Source of the DNA: Myxococcales bacterium
Lineage (GTDB): Bacteria; Myxococcota_A; Polyangia; Fen-1088
Direction of reading: 5' to 3'
Assembly (NCBI GenBank): GCA_003161835.1
Contig: PMNO01000436.1
Location: 3,723-9,181 of the forward strand
DNA length: 5,459 nucleotides
Of this stretch, positions 1 to 5,459 are shown piece after piece (the first letter of the stretch is position 1; every line of letters begins with the position of its first letter). A program made the translations under genes and the position numbers. The notes under the pieces are model-generated. The model saw only the letters and a list, made by a program, of their open reading frames with translations, was not told the DNA's origin and searched no databases.

Positions 1-358
1 CACGCTCGATGATGGTGGCGGCCACGCCCGCCTCGGCCAACCGCAACGCCGCCCAACTTCCCGCGGGCCCAGAGCCGATCACCACCACACGTGGGATCGC
101 TCGACCCGCGGGCCAGGCCAAAGGCACGCGGGGATGCGTCGGCGAGGGATTCAGATCGGCGGCATGCTTGGCCACTTCGCAGCGCAGGCGAAAGCCCAGA
201 GGGCGGCCCTTGCGCGCGTCGAGAGACCGGCGCGAAATCCGCACGGCGCCGACCGACCCCGCCGCCCAACCGAGCGCCCGTTCCGCCAAGCGCCGCAGAT
301 GCTCCGGTCCTGCTTCGGCTTCATCAATCGGAATGAACAGTTCGACCGAAGTCCCCAT
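1..358 (-). CDS. FAD-dependent dehydrogenase, COG2509-like, N-terminal part (cut by window edge)
   Basis: Only the first 119 residues lie in the window; the C-terminus is off the left edge. Residues 91-100 (VVVIGSGPAG) form the GxGxxG dinucleotide-binding loop of a Rossmann fold, continuing through AALRLAEAG to an acidic residue at the end of strand 2 (IIER), which in this fold binds the FAD ribose. The roughly 90 residues before it, with RRSLDARKGRP at 43-53, resemble the N-terminal extension of the uncharacterised FAD-dependent dehydrogenases of COG2509. That extension sets them apart from ordinary flavoproteins, which begin with the FAD loop. The substrate is unknown in this family. The ATG at 358 was chosen; an in-frame GTG lies one codon upstream at 361. 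Neither has a clear Shine-Dalgarno. The start sits 7 bases after the stop of the upstream gene on the same strand, so the two probably form an operon with coupled translation. Confidence 0.85.
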   Translation of the reverse strand, partial: MGTSVELFIPIDEAEAGPEHLRRLAERALGWAAGSVGAVRISRRSLDARKGRPLGFRLRCEVAKHAADLNPSPTHPRVPLAWPAGRAIPRVVVIGSGPAGSWAALRLAEAGVAATIIER

Positions 359-365
359 CACGAAT

Positions 366-1469
366 TCACGGAGTGAGCCCGACCCGCCGGCGTGCGACCA
401 GGCAGTGGCGCCCGCCGGATTCAAACTCGCGACACGCACGGGGCCGATCGTCGTAGATCCGGCAAAAGAACGCGCGGGGCACAGCCGCCGCCGCCGTCGC
501 CACCGGATTCGAGGTCTCGCGGCGCAGACCATCCAAGGCGGAACTGTCGGGGACCTCCTCCTCTTGCAGGGCGGCGCACCGATCCCCGATGCGTTGAATC
601 TCGAAGCGATGGCCGTGACGCACAACCAGCGCCGGTCGCTTCCACACCACCGGATCCCGCACCGAAACGGTGACGGAATGATAGGCCTCGCGACAACAGG
701 CGCCACAGGTCTGGCAGTCGACGGACGGCTCCCAACGCACACAGGCGCGAAACCGCGCCTCGGTGCGCCGGCCATTTCCGTCCACACCAGCCGATTGACG
801 GCAACGCTCGACGGGCCGACCGCGCCCTCCCCGGTAGCGCCACGCGCAGGTTCCGCATGACTCCTGATGAGTCGCCAGCGGGAAACCCACCGGATGCACG
901 GCGGCGGCCTCCGGAATGTGGTCGTGCGCGGCCCACGCATCCAGACGCGCGCGGGTATCGCGGAGTGCACGATCCAGGACCTGCAACCAGACGCGCGACC
1001 CGGATCGATTCACCGCCTCCCGCGCCAGACGAGCCGCCGGATCCGATTCATTGACCAGGGGATCGCCAAAGATGTCATCGTGGTACGCCCGGTATTCCGT
1101 GGTGGGAGCCATGAGCTCGCGCAGACCGTGCGGCTCCGCCAGGTGAACCTGCAAGCGCAGACATGCATGCTCGCGTACCACGTCCCGATCGTCGACGTTG
1201 CTCAGTCCCCAGTCCGGCTCGGATCCGCAGGCGGGACCTCCTTCCACTGCGCCGTGACAGAGCTCGTGAAATATCAGCTGCGCCACGGCGTCATCGGTGT
1301 CCAGACTCTCGTCCAGTCCGATCACGATGCGGCCACGACCATCCGCGCTGGCGTACGCGGACGAGCCCCGTTCGACCCGCCATCCGATCGCGGCGGCCGC
1401 TTCCGTCCAAATGAATTCGATCTGCGGCTGCGCGAGGGGGCTCCGCGGAGGAAGGCGGCTACCGTCCAT
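366..1469 (-). CDS. HExxH metallopeptidase-like / YkgJ-type cysteine-cluster fusion protein
   Basis: A 367-residue protein with two recognisable parts. Near the N-terminus, AQLIFHELCHG at 63-73 contains an HExxH zinc motif (H68, E69, H72). E100, in VVREHACLRLQ, is a plausible third ligand 28 residues later, as in gluzincins. The C-terminal half carries the pattern of YkgJ/UPF0153 putative metal-chelating proteins: CQTCGACC at 252-259, then C298, FFCRIYDDRPRACREF at 334-349 (C336, C346) and C356. Between them lie more cysteines (C205, C208, C223, C243), the first two as CxxC. YkgJ proteins are usually much shorter, so the N-terminal domain makes this an unusual fusion. No signal peptide or membrane segment is visible, so it is probably cytoplasmic. 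The ATG at 1469 is the only upstream choice because an in-frame TGA lies two codons before it. Its ribosome site is poor, and it overlaps a small ORF with a good one. The function is unknown; maturation or inspection of a metalloprotein, perhaps the adjacent flavoprotein, is speculation. Confidence 0.85.
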   Translation of the reverse strand: MDGSRLPPRSPLAQPQIEFIWTEAAAAIGWRVERGSSAYASADGRGRIVIGLDESLDTDDAVAQLIFHELCHGAVEGGPACGSEPDWGLSNVDDRDVVREHACLRLQVHLAEPHGLRELMAPTTEYRAYHDDIFGDPLVNESDPAARLAREAVNRSGSRVWLQVLDRALRDTRARLDAWAAHDHIPEAAAVHPVGFPLATHQESCGTCAWRYRGGRGRPVERCRQSAGVDGNGRRTEARFRACVRWEPSVDCQTCGACCREAYHSVTVSVRDPVVWKRPALVVRHGHRFEIQRIGDRCAALQEEEVPDSSALDGLRRETSNPVATAAAAVPRAFFCRIYDDRPRACREFESGGRHCLVARRRVGLTP

Positions 1470-1512
1470 GGATCATTTGCTCAGTGGCATTTTGCGCGCA
1501 CCGGCCGCTCAT
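1459..1512 (-). CDS. Possible 17-codon leader ORF overlapping the fusion gene start
   Basis: The ORF reads MSGRCAQNATEQMIHGR and ends with TAG 11 bases inside the 366-1469 gene, in another frame. It is preceded by AGAGGA (minus strand, 1521-1526) eight bases before its ATG, the best Shine-Dalgarno upstream of this operon. The main gene's own ATG at 1469 lacks one. Translation of this short ORF and reinitiation would explain how the main gene is translated. It could equally be chance, or a sign that the true gene start is shifted by a sequencing frameshift. The peptide shows no recognisable attenuator features such as runs of one amino acid. Confidence 0.3.
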   Translation of the reverse strand: MSGRCAQNATEQMIHGR

Positions 1513-1655
1513 TTTGTTTGTCCTCTTGCGCTCGGTCATGGAACCAGGCAATCTAGCTGATCGCTGGCGGGAAAATCCTCGGGTGCGGTGGCGATTTCGC
1601 CCGAGCGACAAAAATAAAACCCGTCCTTCAAAACTCGTTTCAGCGAGGTGGCGAA
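1513..1655. promoter_or_regulatory. Divergent intergenic region between fusion-gene operon and SLT gene
   Basis: This stretch lies between two divergently transcribed genes and must hold promoters for both. It contains locally AT-rich tracts, at 1511-1520 and 1608-1619, in otherwise GC-rich DNA. No convincing -35/-10 pair could be placed on either strand. An inverted repeat, CTCGGG at 1578-1583 and CCCGAG at 1600-1605, encloses 16 bases and has an A-rich run beside it. It may be an operator or part of a 5' leader. No T-tract follows it on either strand, so it is not an intrinsic terminator. Confidence 0.45.
1645..1650 (+). promoter_or_regulatory. Shine-Dalgarno of the SLT-domain gene
   Basis: GAGGTG ends five bases before the GTG at 1656, with its GAGG core seven bases from it. 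This spacing supports the GTG start. The frame is open upstream to a TAG at 1554-1556, but no ATG, GTG or TTG occurs in that stretch, so no better start exists. Confidence 0.6.
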
Positions 1656-2690
1656 GTGTTTGTTGCACCAAGTCTTACTTTTAGAGCTATTGCCGTTTTC
1701 GGTGGTGCAGTCGCGTTCCCGTTTGCGGTCTCCCATGCCGCGGTGAACGCGGTCCCACCCGATCCAAGTCACGGCAGCATAACAGCTTCGACTCAAGCCG
1801 GACCCGCTGAGGACCTCGACCTGGGGACTCCTTCCGCCTCGAATGCCAATGACTCCGAGGATGGGGCGTCGCTCGAGGCGCACCCGGGGGACGAGACAGG
1901 GAGGCCAGCAGGGCCAGCGGGGAATGAAGGAAAGAACACCGGCGGTACCGCGCCGGGGGTGGGATGCCTCGCTCGCACGATCTGTGCCATCAAGAACAAG
2001 ATTCGCTGGCAAACACCCGCGTGGACCCCCACGCAATGTAGCAACATTGCGACGGCGGTGTTGACATCCTCGAAGCGCTACGCGATCAGTCCGTCGCTGC
2101 TCCTGGCCGTCATGATCAACGAAAGTGATCTGAATGAAACCGCGGCGCGGGTCACGATCCGGGAAAACAAGGTTTACGCGAAGGACAGTGGTCTGATGGC
2201 CATTCGCTGCGTTCTCGGAAAACACGACCGTTGTCTCAATGGCAATGTGCGCGGCCTCGCCTGGACCAACGTGATGGCGCCCGAGACCAACATCGACCTC
2301 GGCGCGAAGGAGCTTGCCTACTGGAAGAACGGCGGCGCCGTGACCCGGACCGTGGTCAAGATTCGCGATGCCAGCGGCCGCGTCAGGCCGGTATTTCGCA
2401 CCGTTCCTTGTCACCACAAGGATCATGCCTACTGGGCGCACTACAATCACGGGCCGCACTACATCGATCACGGATATGCGCGGCACTACCCGCATCGGGT
2501 GGCGGTGCTCGATCACGCCTTGGCGAACGTGCTGAATGTCGAGGCGCCCGAACTGCGCGGCACCACCGTCACCATGCACGATCCCGGAAAACGTCAGCGC
2601 ACCGCGGACCGCCCGCTCGAGGCACGCTATCGCAAGCTGTGCACGCAGATTCAGTCCGTCGGTGCCTGCTCGGCCGTCGCGCTGAACTAG
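1656..2690 (+). CDS. Secreted SLT (lytic transglycosylase)-like protein with His-rich C-terminal lobe
   Basis: A 344-residue exported protein. Residues 1-28 look like a signal peptide: an Arg at 10, a hydrophobic stretch at 11-25, then SHA before Ala29 as a probable signal peptidase site. Residues 30-103 are a low-complexity Ala/Gly/Pro/Asp/Glu linker. From about 125 the fold resembles SLT-type lytic transglycosylases, which cleave peptidoglycan glycan strands. YAISPSLLLAVMINESDLN at 142-160 gives the catalytic glutamate as E156. SGLM at 178-181 matches the start of the GLMQ motif, and PETNIDLGAKELAYW at 209-223 matches the conserved helix. HYNHGPHYIDHGYARHYPHRV aligns with the family's YNxG region. 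Departures from the family are Ala in place of the Gln of GLMQ, nine histidines within 253-280, and eight cysteines after residue 100 (104, 110, 128, 185, 193, 252, 329, 338) that could form disulfides in the periplasm. The start is GTG with a Shine-Dalgarno. The gene appears monocistronic and converges on sthA. Catalytic activity is likely but not certain. Confidence 0.85.
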   Translation: MFVAPSLTFRAIAVFGGAVAFPFAVSHAAVNAVPPDPSHGSITASTQAGPAEDLDLGTPSASNANDSEDGASLEAHPGDETGRPAGPAGNEGKNTGGTAPGVGCLARTICAIKNKIRWQTPAWTPTQCSNIATAVLTSSKRYAISPSLLLAVMINESDLNETAARVTIRENKVYAKDSGLMAIRCVLGKHDRCLNGNVRGLAWTNVMAPETNIDLGAKELAYWKNGGAVTRTVVKIRDASGRVRPVFRTVPCHHKDHAYWAHYNHGPHYIDHGYARHYPHRVAVLDHALANVLNVEAPELRGTTVTMHDPGKRQRTADRPLEARYRKLCTQIQSVGACSAVALN

Positions 2691-2740
2691 TCCGCGCGCC
2701 CGCGGTCGCGAAGTGGTGGAAGTCGACCTCTAGCGCGGAC
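2690..2740. other. Inverted repeat in the convergent gap, possible shared 3' hairpin
   Basis: GTCCGCGC at 2690-2697 and GCGCGGAC at 2733-2740 are perfect reverse complements, separated by 35 bases that span the gap between two convergent stop codons. The left arm includes the last base of the TAG of the SLT gene, and the right arm lies in the last codons of sthA. A hairpin here could protect or end both transcripts. The long loop and the lack of a T-tract argue against a standard intrinsic terminator. Confidence 0.3.
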
Positions 2741-4136
2741 GGCGGGCCACCAGATCCAGCGCGGCAACGCGGTAGGCCTCGGCCAGGGTCGGAAAGTTGA
2801 AGATGTTCTCGACGAAAGCGTCGACGCCCATCCCGGCCAGCAGGGCCATCTGGCCGACGTGCACCAGCTCGGTGGCTCCATCACCGACGATGTGAACGCC
2901 CAACAGGGTTCGCCCCGAGGGATCGGCGATGAGCTTGAGCAACCCGTCCGTGATACCAGAAATTTGTCCACGCGCCACCTCGTCGAAGCGCGCACGTCCG
3001 GCCAGAAAGCCGCCCCAGCGACGAGTGGCATCCTCTTCTCCCAAACCCACCGACGCCATCTCGGGGATCGTGTAGATGCCTACGGGAATCATGTCGGTGG
3101 CTTGCCCGGGCGGCAACCCCAACGCCGCCGTCGCCGCGCGGCGACCCTGTTCCATCGCCGTCGCGGCCAGCGACGGGGAACCGATCACATCGCCTACCGC
3201 GTAGATGTGCGAGACCGCGGTTCGACACGATTCGTCGACGGCCAAGAGCCCACGCGCGGTCGGAGCCAGTCCGGCCGCGGCCAGGTTCAGACCCTCGACA
3301 TTGGCGGCCCGCCCCTGTGCGACGAGCATTTTATCGCTAGCGATCTGCTTTCCGCTGCTCAACGTGGTGAGGACCCGCGACACGCCGTCGAACCTCACGT
3401 CGGCGATGGTCTCGGAGCCGAGGTACGTCCCCTGCGCCCCTTCGAACGCTTGGACGAACTTCCCAACCAGCTCCGCATCCATGAACTTCAGCGGTCGGTC
3501 GGCCTTGTCTATCATCGTGACCTTCACGCCCAGCGCCGCGAAGAACGAAGCGTACTCGCTGGCGATCACGCCGCCGCCCAGCACCGTGAGCGACGCCGGC
3601 AGGTAGAGCATCGAAAGCACCGAATCGCTGTCCAGAATATTCTCGTGGTCGATCTCGATCTCGGGCGGGTTTCGGGGGCGAGAGCCGGTGGCGATGAAGA
3701 TGATGGCGGCCCAAAAACGGCTCCGCCGACCGTCGACGGTCAGCAGTTCCACGACGTGGTCGGAAACGAAGCGCGCGCGACCGTGATGCCGCTCAATCCC
3801 GTTCCGATCGATCTGGCGCCCCATGTAGGCGACGTGCGCGCCGACCACCTCATCGAGTCGCGTCATCAGAGCCGCCACCTCCAGCCCCGGGCGGGGCGCG
3901 GTCTCCAGCATGGCCGCGTGCTGGCGCAGACGGGTGATCTGCAGGGCGCTCTCGCGCAGAGTCTTGCTGGGAATCGTCCCCCGATGGACGCACGCGCCTC
4001 CCACCCCCGGCTCTTGCTCGATCATGACGACGTGGCGCCCCGCCTTGACGGCCGCCACCGCCGCTTTTTGGCCTGCCGGACCGCTCCCGATGACCAGGAA
4101 ATCGCAGCGGCGCGGGTCCGCGTCGTCGCTATTCAT
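2730..4136 (-). CDS. sthA: Soluble pyridine nucleotide transhydrogenase (Si-specific)
   Basis: A 468-residue flavoprotein, close to the 466 residues of the E. coli enzyme (EC 1.6.1.1), which moves hydride between NADPH and NAD+ in the cytoplasm. The FAD loop is GSGPAG at 17-22, the NAD(P) loop GGGVIASEYA at 187-196, and the second FAD motif IYAVGDVIG at 311-319. A dimerisation domain covers about 349-468 and contains IPVGIYTIPEMASVG. Two features separate it from dihydrolipoamide dehydrogenase and mercuric reductase. The redox-disulfide segment reads GGACVHRGTIPSK, with C49 present and the second cysteine replaced by T54. The C-terminal His-Pro-Glu active-site region reads FNFPTLAEAYRVAAL without the catalytic histidine. 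Both match SthA. D210, after the second NAD(P) strand, might favour NAD binding. The ATG at 4136 overlaps the upstream stop as ATGA, implying translational coupling to the HDOD gene. Confidence 0.93.
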   Translation of the reverse strand: MNSDDADPRRCDFLVIGSGPAGQKAAVAAVKAGRHVVMIEQEPGVGGACVHRGTIPSKTLRESALQITRLRQHAAMLETAPRPGLEVAALMTRLDEVVGAHVAYMGRQIDRNGIERHHGRARFVSDHVVELLTVDGRRSRFWAAIIFIATGSRPRNPPEIEIDHENILDSDSVLSMLYLPASLTVLGGGVIASEYASFFAALGVKVTMIDKADRPLKFMDAELVGKFVQAFEGAQGTYLGSETIADVRFDGVSRVLTTLSSGKQIASDKMLVAQGRAANVEGLNLAAAGLAPTARGLLAVDESCRTAVSHIYAVGDVIGSPSLAATAMEQGRRAATAALGLPPGQATDMIPVGIYTIPEMASVGLGEEDATRRWGGFLAGRARFDEVARGQISGITDGLLKLIADPSGRTLLGVHIVGDGATELVHVGQMALLAGMGVDAFVENIFNFPTLAEAYRVAALDLVARRPR

Positions 4137-5200
4137 GTGGTCAGCGAATCGACGACGCCCGCGACCATCGCGCGCTTCGCGAGCAGGCCAGCCACGTCAT
4201 CGGGGTAAAGGTTGAGATGCGCGAAGACCGGGTGGTCGCGCAAAGTGGTCTCGTCGAAACGCCCCGGCTCCACCAGATCCGTGGCAAGCCGGTCCGCGAG
4301 GCAGGTGATCGCGGCTTCCTGTGTGGGTCCAGGGGTTCGGTCGTACCATCCATAGGTGGCGATGGCGGCGACCACCGAGCGCGGTAGGCCCCAGACCTCC
4401 GCGATACGCAGGCCGACGCCGACATGCAACGCGTCCAGCAGGTCGGCCACGGCGGCCCGGATCGCTCCGCTTCCAGCCACGGCCCGAACAGACGCGGTCG
4501 ATTTTTCCTGCGCCAGCTGCACGTCAGCCACCACCTGAAGCAAGGCAGGTTTGCCCACGGCGTGCAGCAATCCACACAGAAAGGCCGCCTCGACATTCGA
4601 TCGACGAATCCGTGCTATCTCCTTGGCGAAGACCGCCGACGCGATGGCGTGCCGCCACAATCGTTTCAAGTCCGCTTCGTAGCCGGGGACCTTGAATGTG
4701 CCGCTCTGCATGGACGCCACCAGCGCAATCTCGGTGACGGCATTCAACCCCAAACGCGCGACTGCCTGTTGCAGCGATACGATGGGCATGAGCGACATGT
4801 AGGCCGGAGAATTCGCGATCTGGAGCACCTGACCGGCCAGCGCCGGGTCGCGATGAATCAGACCTGAGAGCTGGGCCGCGTCCACGCTGGCGCTGCCCGC
4901 CAGCATGAGAACTTGGCTTGCGACTTGCGGCAACAGGGGCAGATGAATCTGTCCCTTCCCGCCCCGCTCCTCAACCTCCGCCCGCCAGCGCGCCACCACC
5001 TCGGTTGGGTTATCGGGTGCCCCCTCGTCCGCCCCCCTGGTTACAGCCGGTCGCGTCGTCATGAGCAATGGCACGTCAGTTTTCTGTCGGAGAACCGGGG
5101 CCAAACCTTTAGGAAGGGCGGCCAGAAACCGAAGATCCTTGAGAGATGGCGACGATCCTCCAGGTTCGACCGCCCGGTCAGGCATCGTCATCGGCATCAC
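4133..5200 (-). CDS. HDOD-domain protein
   Basis: Up to 355 residues, from the GTG at 5200. The HDOD domain spans about residues 85-285: LPLLPQVASQVLML at 87-100, IHRDPALAGQVLQIANSPAY at 115-134, VSLQQAVARLGLNAV at 141-155, LWRHAIASAVFAKEIA at 181-196 and AAFLCGLLHAVGKPAL at 205-220. HDOD proteins resemble HD phosphohydrolases but usually lack catalytic residues; here the HD pair reads H213-A214, so enzyme activity is unlikely. They act as adaptors in two-component, cyclic-di-GMP or motility signalling. No receiver, GGDEF or EAL domain is attached. The start is uncertain. Codons 11-46 have about half G/C at the third position, against about 80 percent for codons 47-80, and no start has a Shine-Dalgarno. 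This favours the ATG at 5062 (residue 47), giving 309 residues. Other in-frame ATGs are at 5197, 5191 and 5185. The stop overlaps the sthA start by four bases. Confidence 0.9.
   Translation of the reverse strand: MMPMTMPDRAVEPGGSSPSLKDLRFLAALPKGLAPVLRQKTDVPLLMTTRPAVTRGADEGAPDNPTEVVARWRAEVEERGGKGQIHLPLLPQVASQVLMLAGSASVDAAQLSGLIHRDPALAGQVLQIANSPAYMSLMPIVSLQQAVARLGLNAVTEIALVASMQSGTFKVPGYEADLKRLWRHAIASAVFAKEIARIRRSNVEAAFLCGLLHAVGKPALLQVVADVQLAQEKSTASVRAVAGSGAIRAAVADLLDALHVGVGLRIAEVWGLPRSVVAAIATYGWYDRTPGPTQEAAITCLADRLATDLVEPGRFDETTLRDHPVFAHLNLYPDDVAGLLAKRAMVAGVVDSLTT
5063..5145. promoter_or_regulatory. Probable divergent promoter region between HDOD and kinase genes
   Basis: If the HDOD gene starts at 5062 and the kinase at 5146, this 83-base stretch lies between them. 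By hand count it is about 55 percent G+C, lower than the flanking coding DNA, as expected for a promoter region. No firm -35/-10 pair was placed on either strand. If the longer HDOD start is right, this is coding sequence instead. Confidence 0.35.
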
Positions 5201-5459
5201 CCGACACGATGGTGATCGGAGGGACCAGCTTGCTCGGACGGAGGATCGGCTCGTATACCGTTCTCGGAGAGTTGGGCCAGGGTGGCATGGGATGCGTCTA
5301 CCTGGCCGAGCACGCGCTCATCGGCCGCAAGGCCGCGATCAAGGTCCTGAATCCGGACATCGCATCCGACCCGGAGGTGGTGTCGCGCTTCTTCACCGAG
5401 GCGCGCGCCGTGAACGATATCCGCCATCCCAACATCGTCGAGGTGACTGACTTCGGACA
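5146..5459 (+). CDS. Eukaryotic-type Ser/Thr protein kinase, N-terminal part (cut by window edge)
   Basis: The first 104 codons of a Hanks-type kinase; the rest lies beyond the right edge. From the ATG at 5146, a short Ser/Pro-rich leader is followed by GSYTVLGELGQGGMGCVYLAEH at about 35-56, the glycine-rich ATP loop. AAIKVL at 63-68 gives the catalytic lysine (K66), TEARAVNDIRHPNIVEV gives the helix-C glutamate (E85), and the sequence ends in TDFG. It should phosphorylate proteins in the cytoplasm; any sensor or membrane domain would lie downstream. Myxobacteria encode many such kinases, often with their main targets unknown. Start choice: an in-frame stop lies at 5140-5142, so 5146 is the earliest ATG, with GAGAG touching it too closely for an ideal Shine-Dalgarno. 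ATG at 5209 or GTG at 5212 would still keep the whole ATP loop. It is divergent from the HDOD-sthA unit. Confidence 0.9.
   Translation, partial: MATILQVRPPGQASSSASPDTMVIGGTSLLGRRIGSYTVLGELGQGGMGCVYLAEHALIGRKAAIKVLNPDIASDPEVVSRFFTEARAVNDIRHPNIVEVTDFG

Noticed and set aside
9..1556. Long plus-strand ORFs at 9-860 and 867-1556
   Set aside because: They lie opposite the minus-strand fusion gene and flavoprotein, whose motifs are clear. Their translations are Arg/Pro/Ala-rich with no recognisable domain, as expected for antisense shadows in GC-rich DNA.
1578..1605. Intrinsic terminator in the intergenic region
   Set aside because: The CTCGGG/CCCGAG repeat is not followed by a T-tract on either strand, and the region lies between divergent starts where no terminator is needed.
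1536..2579. 347-residue minus-strand ORF opposite the SLT gene
   Set aside because: The plus frame has a Shine-Dalgarno, signal peptide and SLT motifs. The antisense frame shows no recognisable domain of its own.
2730..4136. Dihydrolipoamide dehydrogenase or mercuric reductase identity
   Set aside because: The second redox cysteine is Thr54 and the C-terminal catalytic His-Pro is Phe-Pro, both as in SthA. No mercury-binding C-terminal Cys pair is present.
2859..4208. 449-residue plus-strand ORF opposite sthA
   Set aside because: It is antisense to an unmistakable SthA, with low-complexity Arg/His/Gln-rich sequence and no family motif.
4133..5200. Active HD-type phosphohydrolase
   Set aside because: The HD pair reads His-Ala and the sequence follows the HDOD pattern, whose members generally lack catalysis.

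Overview
The window is GC-rich, protein-dense bacterial DNA. A eukaryotic-type Ser/Thr kinase, an HDOD protein and a secreted lytic-transglycosylase-like protein side by side suggest Myxococcota or a related deltaproteobacterial lineage. This is inferred from gene content and base composition only; no rRNA or marker gene is present.

Left third (1-1512, minus strand): an apparent two-gene operon. The upstream gene encodes a 367-residue protein that joins an HExxH metallopeptidase-like N-terminus to a cysteine-rich YkgJ/UPF0153-type C-terminus. Seven bases later begins a COG2509-type FAD-dependent dehydrogenase that runs off the left edge. A 17-codon ORF with a good Shine-Dalgarno overlaps the start of the fusion gene and may be a leader. 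A divergent intergenic region (1513-1655) separates this operon from the next gene.

Middle (1656-2690, plus strand): a secreted protein with a signal peptide, a low-complexity linker and a divergent SLT (lytic transglycosylase) domain whose C-terminal half is unusually rich in histidine. It converges on the next gene across a 39-bp gap holding an 8-bp inverted repeat.

Right half (2730-5200, minus strand): an HDOD-domain gene is followed, with a 4-base ATGA overlap, by a soluble pyridine nucleotide transhydrogenase (sthA). They look like one translationally coupled unit. Divergent from it, a Ser/Thr kinase gene starts and runs off the right edge. The starts of the HDOD and kinase genes are ambiguous: the longest versions overlap, while codon and base composition favour a short intergenic region at 5063-5145.

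Taken together, the region holds redox flavoproteins (COG2509 and SthA), possible signalling proteins (HDOD and STPK), a metal/cysteine-cluster protein and an envelope enzyme. No mobile element, CRISPR array, tRNA or rRNA was seen. The least ordinary items are the HExxH-YkgJ fusion next to a COG2509 flavoprotein, the His-rich SLT variant, and the HDOD-SthA coupling.
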